DNA of 64,000 nucleotides from Chitinimonas arctica. Lineage in GTDB: Bacteria; Pseudomonadota; Gammaproteobacteria; Burkholderiales; Chitinimonadaceae. Below, one piece after another: positions 33,690 to 43,083 of the stretch (position 1 is its first letter; each line of letters starts with the position of its first letter). Both the position numbers and the translations under genes were made by a program. Location: contig NZ_CP041730.1 in assembly GCF_007431345.1 (NCBI RefSeq), forward strand, positions 1,612,001 to 1,676,000, written 5' to 3'. The notes below the pieces were generated by a model. It did no database searches, was not told the origin of the DNA, and worked only from the letters and a program-made list of their open reading frames with translations.

Positions 33690-34976
33690 TCATGAGTGGG
33701 AGGCGGGAAGATCAACCGACGGAACGGTATCCCCCGCCGGCACCCTTCGCTGCCTGGCCTGACGATTGAAGTGCAGCACAGCCAGCAGCAGACCCAGCCC
33801 TTGCAACACCGAACAAATGTAGAAAGTAGCACCCAAGCGCCAATCGTTGCCGGGAAGGTGACTTACTTCCGCCAATAGCGAGCTACCAATCACGGGCGCG
33901 ACAATGATGGCCACGCTATTGATGGCGTTGAGCGAGCCCATGGTAAGGCCTTGCTCGCTGGGATCGACCGATTTCGACACGATGGCCTGCAAAGCCGGTC
34001 CCGCCGCGAAGCTGAGGAAATTGGCCAGGACGATGCAGTACAGCATCCAGCCCTGCGTGGCCAAGCCATACAACAGGAAGGCGACGGTGCCGGAAGCCAA
34101 ACCGAACAGGGCCAGCCTGACCTCGCCGAAACGCTTCAACAGCCGCCCTTGCAACAGCCCCTGCACCAGGGCGCCGACCATGCCGACGACAAACAAGGCC
34201 GCGCCGTTTTCAGGCGGTCCCCAGCCGAAGCGGAATTCGGTGTAGAGCACCCAGGTGGTCTGCAGGATGAACTGCGCCAACACCGTCAACGCGAACACCC
34301 AGATCAGGCCACCCACGCCATGGATGCGCGAGAGGTTGCCCAAGGCCGAGAAGGGATTGGCGCGCTGGAACGAAAAAGCCGCGCGCCGTTCGACCGGCAG
34401 GGACTCCGGCAGGACAAAATAGCCATAGAGCCCGTTGAGCAGCGCCAGAACGGCCGCCACGACGAAGGGCAGCCGCAGGTCATAGGCACCCAGCACGCCG
34501 CCCAGCATGGGACCGAAGATAAAACCCATGCCGAAGGCGGCGCCCAGCAGGCCAAAGCTCTTGCCTCGCTGCTCCGTGCTGGTGATATCGGCCATATAGG
34601 CGTTCGCCACCGAAAAGCTGGCGCCGGTGCCGCCACTCAGGATGCGGACCAGCAGCAGGCTGAGCAAGGAGGCGGCCACGGCATGGACGACATAGCTGAC
34701 CGCCAGGCCGAAGATCGACAATAACAAGACGGGACGACGGCCGAAGCGATCGCTGAGGGCGCCCAGCATGGGTGCGCAGAAGAATTGCATAACCCCGTAG
34801 GTCACGCTCAACGCGCCATACCAGTAAGCCTGCTGATCACGGCTGGCGGTGAATTCCCCTACCAGGGAAGGCAGCACCGGAATGATCAGACCGATACCCA
34901 GCACGTCCAGAAAGACCGTGAACAGGATAAAGGCCTGGCTGGCCTGGCGATTCTTGCTGAACAACTTGCTCCACAT
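33690..34976 (-). CDS. MFS efflux transporter of the tetracycline-resistance type
   Basis: This 428-residue transporter has twelve hydrophobic spans and the DHA1 signature loop GALSDRFGRRPVLL between spans 2 and 3, plus the early motif FLDVLGIGLIIPVLPSL. Members pump small molecules or drugs out with proton exchange; the closest look is the TetA/Bcr-like class, but substrate cannot be assigned. I start at the ATG at 34976; the longer frame to 35177 overlaps rnhA. No regulator is adjacent. Confidence 0.92.
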   Translation of the reverse strand: MWSKLFSKNRQASQAFILFTVFLDVLGIGLIIPVLPSLVGEFTASRDQQAYWYGALSVTYGVMQFFCAPMLGALSDRFGRRPVLLLSIFGLAVSYVVHAVAASLLSLLLVRILSGGTGASFSVANAYMADITSTEQRGKSFGLLGAAFGMGFIFGPMLGGVLGAYDLRLPFVVAAVLALLNGLYGYFVLPESLPVERRAAFSFQRANPFSALGNLSRIHGVGGLIWVFALTVLAQFILQTTWVLYTEFRFGWGPPENGAALFVVGMVGALVQGLLQGRLLKRFGEVRLALFGLASGTVAFLLYGLATQGWMLYCIVLANFLSFAAGPALQAIVSKSVDPSEQGLTMGSLNAINSVAIIVAPVIGSSLLAEVSHLPGNDWRLGATFYICSVLQGLGLLLAVLHFNRQARQRRVPAGDTVPSVDLPASHS

Positions 34977-35001
34977 GCTTGCCTTTCCGCTCGTTGGCTC
35001 C

Positions 35002-35442
35002 CTACCTGATCGATGCGACGCCCCGGTTGGCCAGGCCATCCGCTCTTTCGTTGCCGGCGTGGCCGGCATGGCCCTTGACCCAGCTCCACTCGACCTTATG
35101 CAGCTCGCGCACGGCATCCAGCCTTTGCCAGAGATCGGCGTTTTTGACCGGCTTTTTGTCGGCGGTCTTCCAGCCATTGCGCTTCCAGCCGTGGATCCAG
35201 CTTTCGATGCCGTTCTTCACGTACTGCGAATCGAGCCAGACCCTGACCGCGCAGGGCCGCTTGAGGCTTTCCAGCGCAGCGATCACGGCCATCAGTTCCA
35301 TGCGGTTGTTGGTGGTATCCGGCTCGCCGCCGAATATTTCCTTTTCCTGGCCCTTATAGACCAGCAAGGCACCCCAACCGCCCGGACCGGGGTTGCCCTT
35401 GCAAGCGCCGTCGGTATAGGCGACGACGATATCGTCGTTCAT
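35002..35442 (-). CDS. rnhA: Ribonuclease HI
   Basis: This 146-residue enzyme cuts RNA in RNA-DNA hybrids. The catalytic acids Asp11 (YTDGACKGNPG), Glu49 (NNRMELMA) and Asp71 (VWLDSQY) are all in place, with the C-terminal WVKGHAGHAGNERAD. It is the last gene of the overlapping nudix-GNAT-rnhA run. Confidence 0.98.
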   Translation of the reverse strand: MNDDIVVAYTDGACKGNPGPGGWGALLVYKGQEKEIFGGEPDTTNNRMELMAVIAALESLKRPCAVRVWLDSQYVKNGIESWIHGWKRNGWKTADKKPVKNADLWQRLDAVRELHKVEWSWVKGHAGHAGNERADGLANRGVASIR

Positions 35443-36020
35443 CGCTTGGTCTTTCCAGCCGGCTTGGCGGCCTTGGCCGCGCCGGCGGGCTTGAAGCCGT
35501 AGCGATATTCGTCGCTCTTGCTGCCCTTGAAATTGTCGGCATTGGGCAGCAGCGCTTCACGCTTGAAGCCCAGCGCTTCCGCCAGGGCGATGGAGGGCTT
35601 GTTGCGGGTATCGATAAAGATCTCGAACGCCTCGGCCATGAAGGGGCCGATCAGGTGTTCGCGCAGTTTGTTCAAGGCTTCGGTGGCATAGCCCTTGCGT
35701 TGGTGGGGCGCGAAAACAAACCAGGACATGCTGGCGACATTGTCCTCGTTCACGGTGGCCTGCACCTGGCCGATATAGGCGCCGTCAGTGCCCAAGCGCA
35801 CCGCCCAGTTCAGCCACCATTCGGCGCCATCGGGGGAACTGCGGCTTTCCAGGCGCTGGAACCGGGCCGTCAAGGCCTCCAACGAGGCGGGGGGATTCTG
35901 CGGGATGAACTGGTACAGCGAGGGGTCGTTCAAACCGTCCAATAACAGCGGCGCATGGGCGGCGGTCAGCGGTTCTAGCGTCAGGCGCTGGGTGGAAAGT
36001 ACGGTATTGGCAGCGCTCAT
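35439..36020 (-). CDS. GNAT-family N-acetyltransferase
   Basis: This 193-residue protein has the RimJ/RimL-type GNAT pattern: LTLEPLTAAHAPLLLDGLND near the start, then the acetyl-CoA loop FAPHQRKGYATEALNKLREH in parts and the EALGFKREALL end. Members acetylate protein N-termini or small amines. The C-terminus adds a Lys/Ala/Pro-rich tail. It overlaps rnhA and the nudix gene by 4 bases each. Confidence 0.9.
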   Translation of the reverse strand: MSAANTVLSTQRLTLEPLTAAHAPLLLDGLNDPSLYQFIPQNPPASLEALTARFQRLESRSSPDGAEWWLNWAVRLGTDGAYIGQVQATVNEDNVASMSWFVFAPHQRKGYATEALNKLREHLIGPFMAEAFEIFIDTRNKPSIALAEALGFKREALLPNADNFKGSKSDEYRYGFKPAGAAKAAKPAGKTKR

Positions 36021-36625
36021 GGTTGCTTCTCTTCAATCAAGGTTTGATACAGCGTCATCAGCATTCCCGCCGTGGCGCCCCAGATGATCTTGCCTTCCCA
36101 GTTGAGGGAATAGGTCACCCGGCGCGCTTCCGGGAAGTTCAGCACGCGTTCGGTAAAGTTGGTTCGATCCAGCACAAAGCCCAGCGGAACTTCAAAGACT
36201 TCGTCCACCTCGTCCACCTGGCGGCTCAGCACAAAACCGGGCCGCAGCAGGGCCACCACCGGGGTGACCTTGTAACGGGTAATGGTGGTGTACTGCGCCA
36301 GGCGACCCACCGTGGTGGCAAAGGTGGGGGCAATGCCCACTTCTTCCTCGGTCTCGCGCAGCGCCGCCTGCTCGGCGGTTTCCTCGTACTCCATGCGCCC
36401 GCCGGGAAAGCTGATCTGGCCGGGATGCTTGGCCAGCCGCTCGTGCCGCTTGGTGAAAAGTACGGTGGGCTCACCGGCATGCATCACGATCGGCACCAGC
36501 ACGGCGGCCGGCGTGGTGTCGTCGGCGGTCTGCACATCGCCGCCCGGCGCCAGCCTGACGGTATCGAGCCGGTGCGCGAGCCAGTTGCGCGCCGCATCGA
36601 AATCGGTGGGAAGGATCAACATCAC
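36017..36625 (-). CDS. NUDIX hydrolase, CoA pyrophosphatase-like
   Basis: This 202-residue enzyme carries an intact nudix box (GGRMEYEETAEQAALRETEE followed by EVGI) preceded by KHPGQISFPGG, which marks the NudL/YeaB CoA-pyrophosphatase subgroup. It would cleave CoA or similar nucleotide derivatives. Its stop overlaps the ATG of the GNAT gene by 4 bases. Confidence 0.92.
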   Translation of the reverse strand: MMLILPTDFDAARNWLAHRLDTVRLAPGGDVQTADDTTPAAVLVPIVMHAGEPTVLFTKRHERLAKHPGQISFPGGRMEYEETAEQAALRETEEEVGIAPTFATTVGRLAQYTTITRYKVTPVVALLRPGFVLSRQVDEVDEVFEVPLGFVLDRTNFTERVLNFPEARRVTYSLNWEGKIIWGATAGMLMTLYQTLIEEKQP

Positions 36626-36689
36626 GCTATTTTAACAGCAGGCCGCGCACGTGCCTCGGCGCAAATTCACCGAAACCGGCCAGCTAATA

Positions 36690-36718
36690 AAAAAGCGCGG
36701 CAATTTGCCGCGCTTTTT
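36690..36718 (-). terminator. Intrinsic terminator of the TonB receptor gene
   Basis: GCGCGGCA at 36695-36702 pairs with TGCCGCGC at 36706-36713, flanked by an A run and a T run, so it ends minus-strand transcripts of the TonB receptor and could act on the plus strand too. Confidence 0.88.
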
Positions 36719-36765
36719 AAGTGGGACCGGGCGGACAACACCCGGTTCCATAAGGTCCGCTTGAT

Positions 36766-39384
36766 TTAGAACTTGTAGTTCGCGGTACCACGGACATAAC
36801 GACCGCGCATATCGTACAGCGTGAAGGCGGCTGGCAGACCGTAGCGGTTGGCGAAGGACGCGTCGAACGGAGGCGCCTTGTCGAACAGGTTCAGCACCGA
36901 CAGCGAGACATCGAGCTGCTTGGTGAACTTGTAGCTGCCGAACAAATCGACGGTGGTGCCGCTGGCCACGCGATCCTGGCCAGGGGTCTGCTCTTGCTTG
37001 TAGCCGGCGGTATGGTTGACCTTGATGCGCGAGGTCAGCGGGCCCTTTTCCAGGCCGAAGGTCAGGCCAGCCTTGTAGCGCGGGTAGATACCGGCGGAGA
37101 TACCACGGCCAACGTACTGTTCCACTTCGGCATCCGCAGCCGGCTGGGTCTTGTACGAGATCGTGTAGTTACCGTCGAACTCGACGCTGAAGCGGCCGAA
37201 GGACGTCTGATTGGAGCGCCAGGTAGCGCTCAGGTCCAGGCCCTTGGTCTCGACAAAGCCGACGTTGTTGTACGACGTCACGATGTACAGAATGTTGCCG
37301 GTATCCGGATCGCGCACCACGGCGTCCTTGTAACGGGCGTCGTTCTCGTGATCTGCGACATACTGGGTGTCGTCGGAGGTAACCAGCTTGTTCTGGCGGA
37401 TCTTGTAGAAATCCAGGCTGGCATTGAAGTTGGCCGACGGCTCGAAGACGGTACCGAAGGAGTAGCTCTTCGACTTTTCCGCTTCCAGCTTGGAGTTGCT
37501 GGCGATGATGCCGGCAACCGACAAAGGCACGCGCTGCTTTTCGTTCCTGTGGAACTTGTCGGTCACGGTGACGAAGAAGGTCGAGTTCGACTGTGCATTC
37601 TCGGCCAGCGTCGGTGCACGGAAGCCTTCGCCGTAGGAGCTACGGAACATCACGGACTTGGTCGGGGTCCACTTCATGCCCAATTTGGGCGAGAAGGCGG
37701 AACCGAAATCGCTATAGCGGTCGGTGCGGCCGGCCAAGCTCAATTCCAGCGTCTTGGTGATCGGTGCGCTCAATTCGAAGAACAGCGCGCTGACGTTGCG
37801 CGAACCCTTCGTTGCGGTCGCGCCTTGGCCCAGCACCAGGCCGCTGGAGAGGGCTGGATCCGGCACATCATTGACCTTCTCGCGACGCCAGTCGGCACCC
37901 ACCACCATGCCCAAGGAACCGGCCGGCAGTTCGGCGATATCGCCGGACAGCTGGAAGTCGGCGAACTGGACGGTCGATTTCGACTCGCGGTTCAGCGTCA
38001 GGCGCAGCTTGTCGGTAGCAGCAGGCGAGTTGGCCGGATTCCGGAAGTCGTAGGAATGGTCCTTCAACATCTGCGCCAAGGCCACGCCATTGATGCGGTT
38101 GTACTGGATGTTCTTGGCCTTGTTCTCGGCACTACCGGCCGCCATGTCCCATTCCCAGTTGCCCAACTGACCCTTCAGGCCGGCCAGCAGACGGTAGCTG
38201 TCGCTGGTGATGCGGGCGCTACGGGGACCGACGTCCACGAAAGCGTAGCCGAAACGCGAAGGTGCGGCGAACGGATTGGCGGGGTTACCCACCGGCAACT
38301 TGTTGTCGTCCTGCGTCAGACCACCCGTGGCCGGGTTATAGCGAAGGCCCACGCCGGTATTGGAGATGGCACCCGGAGTGGAGGACTGCTCGGTCTTGGT
38401 ATGCGAAACCAGCGCTTCGGCATAGGCTTGCATGCCATTGCCGAAATTCAGCGAGCCACGGCCGAAGGCGTTCACGCGCTCGGTGGCAGGCATCAGTTCC
38501 AGATAGGACGCGAGATTGAAGGCACAGACGTCGCCGGTCAGGTTCAAGCCGGAATACGGATTGCTGAAGTCGGATGCGGGACGCTTGACCGTGCCATTCG
38601 GACAGTTGGCGAATGCTTGGCGCTGGGTCGCGTTGATGCGGTAAGTACCGCCGTTGGCCGACCAGGCGAACAGACCGCCTGGGAAGGCACGGAAATCCTG
38701 GTTTTCGGTCAGCTTGCGCTCGGAAGCCTTGAGGCTGTCGCGCTTGAAGTAGTCCAGCGACACCATCAGGTTGTAGTTATTGTCCTGGCCGCCGATACCG
38801 CCGGTCGCGGCCGCACGGTATTCGTTCATACCGCCTTCGGTCGAGGTACCGGCACTGAAGGAAGTAGCCAGGCCTTGGAAGTCCTTGCGCAGGACGATGT
38901 TCACCACGCCGGCGATGGCATCCGAGCCATACACGGCCGAGGCGCCATCTTTCAGCACATCAATGTGGTGGATGGCCGAAGCGGGGATGCTGTTCAGATC
39001 GAAGAAGGCATCGGACAGGTTCTGGGCGAAACCGTAGTTGGCAACCCGGCGGCCGTTCAGCAGCACCAGGGTGGATTTCTGGCCCAAGCCGCGCAGCGAG
39101 ATACCGGAAGCGCCAGGCGAGAAGGAGTTCGAGAACGACTCGTTATAGCTGTTGGCGCTATTGGCGGTGATCGAACGCAGCACTTCGGCGGCCGACGCCT
39201 TGCCGCTCTGCTCGATTTCCTTGGCGCTGATCACGGTAACCGCGGAAGGCGTTTCGCCGGCGATACGCTTGATGCGCGAACCGGTCACTTCGATCTTCTC
39301 GGCTTTTTCTTCGGCGAACGCTTGCGCGGCGAAGCCGGCGATGCCGAGCAACAGCAATGCCTGGCTGATTTTCTTCAGTTTCAT
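36766..39384 (-). CDS. TonB-dependent outer-membrane receptor
   Basis: This 872-residue receptor has a signal peptide (MKLKKISQALLLLGIAGFAA in part), a TonB-box-like EKIEVTGSRI, a plug (TVISAKEIEQSGKASAAEVL, LLNGRRVANYG, IDVLKDGASAVYGSDAIAG) and a barrel that ends GRYVRGTANYKF with a terminal Phe. The plug is of the same broad type as the receptor at 1572, one used in many species for sugars, peptides or vitamin-like ligands; the ligand is not visible. The start has AGGGGAG upstream. No transport genes adjoin it; it stands alone with its own terminator. Confidence 0.94.
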   Translation of the reverse strand: MKLKKISQALLLLGIAGFAAQAFAEEKAEKIEVTGSRIKRIAGETPSAVTVISAKEIEQSGKASAAEVLRSITANSANSYNESFSNSFSPGASGISLRGLGQKSTLVLLNGRRVANYGFAQNLSDAFFDLNSIPASAIHHIDVLKDGASAVYGSDAIAGVVNIVLRKDFQGLATSFSAGTSTEGGMNEYRAAATGGIGGQDNNYNLMVSLDYFKRDSLKASERKLTENQDFRAFPGGLFAWSANGGTYRINATQRQAFANCPNGTVKRPASDFSNPYSGLNLTGDVCAFNLASYLELMPATERVNAFGRGSLNFGNGMQAYAEALVSHTKTEQSSTPGAISNTGVGLRYNPATGGLTQDDNKLPVGNPANPFAAPSRFGYAFVDVGPRSARITSDSYRLLAGLKGQLGNWEWDMAAGSAENKAKNIQYNRINGVALAQMLKDHSYDFRNPANSPAATDKLRLTLNRESKSTVQFADFQLSGDIAELPAGSLGMVVGADWRREKVNDVPDPALSSGLVLGQGATATKGSRNVSALFFELSAPITKTLELSLAGRTDRYSDFGSAFSPKLGMKWTPTKSVMFRSSYGEGFRAPTLAENAQSNSTFFVTVTDKFHRNEKQRVPLSVAGIIASNSKLEAEKSKSYSFGTVFEPSANFNASLDFYKIRQNKLVTSDDTQYVADHENDARYKDAVVRDPDTGNILYIVTSYNNVGFVETKGLDLSATWRSNQTSFGRFSVEFDGNYTISYKTQPAADAEVEQYVGRGISAGIYPRYKAGLTFGLEKGPLTSRIKVNHTAGYKQEQTPGQDRVASGTTVDLFGSYKFTKQLDVSLSVLNLFDKAPPFDASFANRYGLPAAFTLYDMRGRYVRGTANYKF

Positions 39385-39393
39385 ACAATCTCC

Positions 39394-39407
39394 CCTGAGT
39401 ACTCAGG
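39394..39407. promoter_or_regulatory. 14-bp palindrome overlapping the receptor's ribosome site
   Basis: CCTGAGTACTCAGG is a perfect palindrome ending against the AGGGGAG ribosome site of the TonB receptor on the minus strand. It could be an operator or a small hairpin that tunes translation. Confidence 0.35.
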
Positions 39408-39642
39408 TATCTATATTCTGGCAGTCATGCGGCCCTCGCGGCCGTGTGGTCATGCGCCTCCCCCATCCGGGGGATGCAGCAAGGCCGCGATCCTACCCGG
39501 AAGCGGAGCGACGTGGTTCCAGGGCAGACAGAAGTGTTGCGAAGATGTAACGAAACGGGCCGACAACCCTGTCGATGCGTGAATATATGAGCAAACCCTT
39601 GTCGACGCCGCGCGGTTGTGCAGGGGCGCCCAACCTGGCGCG

Positions 39643-40269
39643 CTATACCTGCGGCAGGCGGAAGTCGCGCCAATGCGCCACCAGGCGGATCGCCAAGCCC
39701 AGCGAGAACAAGCCCCACACCACGGCGGGCCCTTGCCAGCCTTGGCCGTGCGCGGCATAGAGCAGGCCGGCCACCAGGATGGATACCGTGCCGTAGACAT
39801 CCTTATGCAGAATAAAAGGCACGTCGTTGACCATCATGTCGCGCACGATGCCGCCGCCGATGGCGGTGACAAAGCCGACAAACAGCACGCCGAACAGATT
39901 GAAGCCATAGTCTATGCCCAGGTCCGCACCGGCCAGGCTGAAGGCGATCAAGCCGACCGAGTCGGCCACGATGAACACCCGGTGCATGGTGGCGCCATAA
40001 ACCTTGTGCAGGCTGACCGCCCAGCTTGCCAGCAGGGCGGCGCAAATCACCCAGACCGAGCTGGCGTCGAAGAAGATAATCGGGATGCGGTTGAGCAGGA
40101 CATCGCGGATCACACCGCCGCCGATCGCGGTCAACAGCGCCACGATCAGCACACCCAACATATCAAAACGTTTCTTTACGCCCAACAGGTAGCCAGACAC
40201 GCTGAACGCGGCGGTACCGACCAGGAACAGCCAGTCCATATCGAACAACAGTGCCGCCAGATCGCTCAT
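39643..40269 (-). CDS. TRIC/UPF0126-family membrane channel
   Basis: This 208-residue membrane protein contains two copies of a three-span unit with the signature GGGVIRDVLL and GGGIVRDMMV, typical of the YadS/TRIC trimeric cation channel family. It probably passes monovalent cations or glycine-like solutes. The ATG at 40269 overlaps the stop of the upstream adenosyltransferase, so the two are translated together. Confidence 0.93.
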   Translation of the reverse strand: MSDLAALLFDMDWLFLVGTAAFSVSGYLLGVKKRFDMLGVLIVALLTAIGGGVIRDVLLNRIPIIFFDASSVWVICAALLASWAVSLHKVYGATMHRVFIVADSVGLIAFSLAGADLGIDYGFNLFGVLFVGFVTAIGGGIVRDMMVNDVPFILHKDVYGTVSILVAGLLYAAHGQGWQGPAVVWGLFSLGLAIRLVAHWRDFRLPQV

Positions 40270-40820
40270 AGACTGTTCAAGCCCGGCTGCCAGCACACGT
40301 CGGCCACGCCTTCCGCGCGATTCGCGCTACGCGCCAACACGAACAACAGGTCGGACAAGCGGTTCAGATAGCGCGGCGCCAGCTCGGCAACGGTTTCCAA
40401 GCCCGCCAGCTCGACCAGGGCGCGTTCGGCGCGGCGACAAACCGTACGGGCAATATGCAGGGCCGCGGCCGCCCTCCCCCCACCCGGCAGGATAAATTCC
40501 TTCAGCGGCGACAGCTCGGCATTGAAGACCTGCACTTCGGCTTCGATGCGGGCCAGATGGGATTCCTGCAAGGCCACCCGGCCAGGAATGCAGACTTCGC
40601 CTCCCAGGTCGAACAGATCGTGCTGCACCTTGAGCAGCGTCGACCGGATCGACTCGGGCAGCACCTCGGCCAGTACCACGCCGAGATGGCTGTTCAATTC
40701 ATCGATTTCACCCAGCACATGGACGCGCAGGCTGGATTTCGATACCCGGCTGCCGTCACCCAGACCGGTACTGCCGTCGTCGCCGGTACGGGTGACGATC
40801 TTGCTTAGGCGGTTTGCCAT
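40266..40820 (-). CDS. Cob(I)alamin adenosyltransferase, PduO type
   Basis: This 184-residue enzyme adds adenosyl to cobalamin. It shows the PduO pattern: TRTGDDGSTGLGDGSRVSK near the N-terminus, GEIDELNSHLG, and the C-terminal RTVCRRAERALVELAG followed by YLNRLSDLLFVLAR. I start at the ATG at 40820 (AGGGCA upstream), which gives MANRLSKIVTRTGD; the longer frame is not supported. Its stop overlaps the TRIC gene start. No cobalamin-dependent enzyme is visible nearby. Confidence 0.95.
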   Translation of the reverse strand: MANRLSKIVTRTGDDGSTGLGDGSRVSKSSLRVHVLGEIDELNSHLGVVLAEVLPESIRSTLLKVQHDLFDLGGEVCIPGRVALQESHLARIEAEVQVFNAELSPLKEFILPGGGRAAAALHIARTVCRRAERALVELAGLETVAELAPRYLNRLSDLLFVLARSANRAEGVADVCWQPGLNSL

Positions 40821-40931
40821 ATTCTGCCCTTTCGGCCGCGACACGAAGCGCGGCCTGCTTGTCTCAATGGGCGGAATTACAGCACAGCCGGCTCCCCGCT
40901 CCAATTGCGGCGAATCCGGCCCGTGCCAGGC

Positions 40932-43052
40932 TCATTCGGCGGCCAGCCGCTTCAACCATTGCGGCGCGGCAAAGCGTGCTCCAAATTGCCTTGCCAGTGC
41001 GTCCGCCCGTGCCAGGGCCTGTTCCGCACCGTACTGGCGTAGAAACTGGCTCGCACCGCCGGTCCAGGCCGGAAAGCCCAGCCCCAGCAAGGAACCGACA
41101 TTGGCATCGCGTTCGCTTTCCAATACCCCCTCATCGAAGCAGCGGGCGGTTTCCAGCGCCTGGATGAACAGGAGCCGGTCGATCAGGTCCTGCATGGCCG
41201 GCAAGCTGCGGCCAGGCTGGGCGAAGGCATCCAGGCCGGTCCAAAGCCGTTTTCTGGCTTCGGCCGGATAGTCGTAGAAGCCCGCGCCGGCGGCGCGGCC
41301 CTTGCGATCGAATTCCGCGATCATGCGGGTCAATACCGCATCGGCCGGATGCTCGCGATAGGCCGCGCCCAGATCGGCTCGGCTCTGTTCCAGGATATGC
41401 GCGCACAGGCTGAGGCTGACTTCGTCGGTCACCGCCAACGGGCCGACCGGCATGCCGGCTTGCAGGCCGGCCTGTTCGATCATGGCCGCCGGCACGCCTT
41501 CGCCCAGCATGGCCATGCCCTCGTTGACATAGCAACCGAACACCCTGCTGGTAAAGAAACCTCGGCCGTCATTGACGACGATAGGTACCTTGCCCAGCTG
41601 CTGGACGAAGTCGTAGGCACGCGCCGTGGTCTCCGCGCTGGTATCGCGGCCCTTGATGATTTCGACCAGTTGCATCTTGTCCACCGGGCTGAAGAAATGC
41701 AGGCCGATGAATTGCGCCGGCCGATCACACGCCGTGGCCAGGCCGGAAATTGGCAAGGTCGAGGTATTGGAGGCGAGCACGCCATCCGCCGCCAGCCGCT
41801 GTTCCGCTTCGCGCGTTACTCGCGCTTTAAGATCACGGTTTTCATACACGGCTTCGATGATCATTTCGCATCCGGCCAGATCGTCCGCCTGCTCGGTGGG
41901 CTGGATAAGCTCAAGTAGCGCGGCGGCATCTGCCTCGCTGATGCGTCCCTTACCGATGCGTTTGGCCAGTAATTGGCGGGAATACTCCTTACCCTTCTCG
42001 GCCGCCGCCTGGCCGACATCCTTCAGCACCACCTGCACGCCCTTGCTGGCGCAGGCCCAGGCGATACCGGCACCCATCATGCCGGCGCCCAGTACGCCGA
42101 CCTTGCGCAGCTGCCGAGGTGCGAAGCCGGCCGGCCGGCTGGCCCCCGCCTTGATCTCGTTCATGGCGAAGAACAGCGTGCCTATCATGTTCTTGGCCAC
42201 CTGGCTGGTCACCAGGCGGGTGAAGTAGCGGCTCTCGATCCGGCTGGCGGTGGCGAAATCCACCTGCGCGCCCTCCACCATGACGGCCAGGATCGCCTCC
42301 GGCGCGGGGTAGTTGCCACGGGTCTTTTCGTACAGCATGGCCGGCGCCACGGCCAGCATTTGCGCTACCTTGGGCTGGCTGGGCAAGCCGCCGGGCAATC
42401 TGTAGCCCTCGCGGTCCCAGGGCTGGGCGCTGGCGGGATTGGCCATGATCCAGGAGCGCGCCTGGGACAGCAGCTCGGCGCAATCGGCCGCCAAGGCATG
42501 GATCAACCCGGCCGCCAAGCCTGCCTGCGGACCGAATTGACGGCCTTCCAGCAGATAGTCGAAGGCCCCCTGCAAACCCAGCAATCGCACCATGCGGGTC
42601 ACGCCGCCCGCGCCAGGCAACATGCCCAGGGTGACTTCCGGCAAGCCGAAGCGGCTTTTTTCGTCGGCCACGGCGATGCGGTGATGACAGGCCAGCGCCA
42701 CCTCGAATCCGCCGCCCAGCGCGCTGCCGTTCAGGGCGGCCACTACAGGCAGGCCCAGCGTTTCCAGCTTGCGCAGATCCGCCTTGAGCGACTCGATCAT
42801 CTGGAAGAATGCGGGAGCATCATCGGAAGGGATGGCGATCAGTTCATTCAAATCGCCGCCGGACAAAAAGCTGCGCTTGGCCGAAGTCAGGATCACACCA
42901 CGCAATTGCGCCCGTTCCTCCGCCAGGCGGGCAACCGCCGCAGCCAGGTCGGCGCGGAAGGCGGCATTGAGGGTATTGGTCTTTTCTCCGACCGCATCGA
43001 AGGTCAGGGTGACGATGCCGTCGGCATCGCATTGGTAGCTCATCGCGCTCAT
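40932..43052 (-). CDS. fadJ: Multifunctional fatty-acid oxidation protein (enoyl-CoA hydratase / 3-hydroxyacyl-CoA dehydrogenase)
   Basis: This 706-residue protein performs two steps of beta-oxidation. The N-terminal crotonase domain has NGSALGGGFEVALACH and GLPEVTLGMLPGAGGVTR with both catalytic Glu in place. The middle dehydrogenase domain has VLGAGMMGAGIAWACASKG and the catalytic His of IGLHFFSPVDKM. A helical C-terminal dehydrogenase repeat follows. It is followed in map order by thiolase (fadA/fadI) and a divergent acyl-CoA dehydrogenase, so the set degrades acyl-CoA. I start at the ATG at 43052 after AAGGAGAG; a longer frame to 43076 is less good. The FadB versus FadJ class is by length and not certain. 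Confidence 0.94.
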   Translation of the reverse strand: MSAMSYQCDADGIVTLTFDAVGEKTNTLNAAFRADLAAAVARLAEERAQLRGVILTSAKRSFLSGGDLNELIAIPSDDAPAFFQMIESLKADLRKLETLGLPVVAALNGSALGGGFEVALACHHRIAVADEKSRFGLPEVTLGMLPGAGGVTRMVRLLGLQGAFDYLLEGRQFGPQAGLAAGLIHALAADCAELLSQARSWIMANPASAQPWDREGYRLPGGLPSQPKVAQMLAVAPAMLYEKTRGNYPAPEAILAVMVEGAQVDFATASRIESRYFTRLVTSQVAKNMIGTLFFAMNEIKAGASRPAGFAPRQLRKVGVLGAGMMGAGIAWACASKGVQVVLKDVGQAAAEKGKEYSRQLLAKRIGKGRISEADAAALLELIQPTEQADDLAGCEMIIEAVYENRDLKARVTREAEQRLAADGVLASNTSTLPISGLATACDRPAQFIGLHFFSPVDKMQLVEIIKGRDTSAETTARAYDFVQQLGKVPIVVNDGRGFFTSRVFGCYVNEGMAMLGEGVPAAMIEQAGLQAGMPVGPLAVTDEVSLSLCAHILEQSRADLGAAYREHPADAVLTRMIAEFDRKGRAAGAGFYDYPAEARKRLWTGLDAFAQPGRSLPAMQDLIDRLLFIQALETARCFDEGVLESERDANVGSLLGLGFPAWTGGASQFLRQYGAEQALARADALARQFGARFAAPQWLKRLAAE

Positions 43053-43083
43053 GTTCTCTCCTTGAAGGCGGGTCAAGTTGCTT

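Noticed and set aside
36994..39582. 862-codon plus-strand frame across the third TonB receptor
   Set aside because: It is the exact antisense of a well-supported receptor, has no domain and arises from GC-rich codon use.
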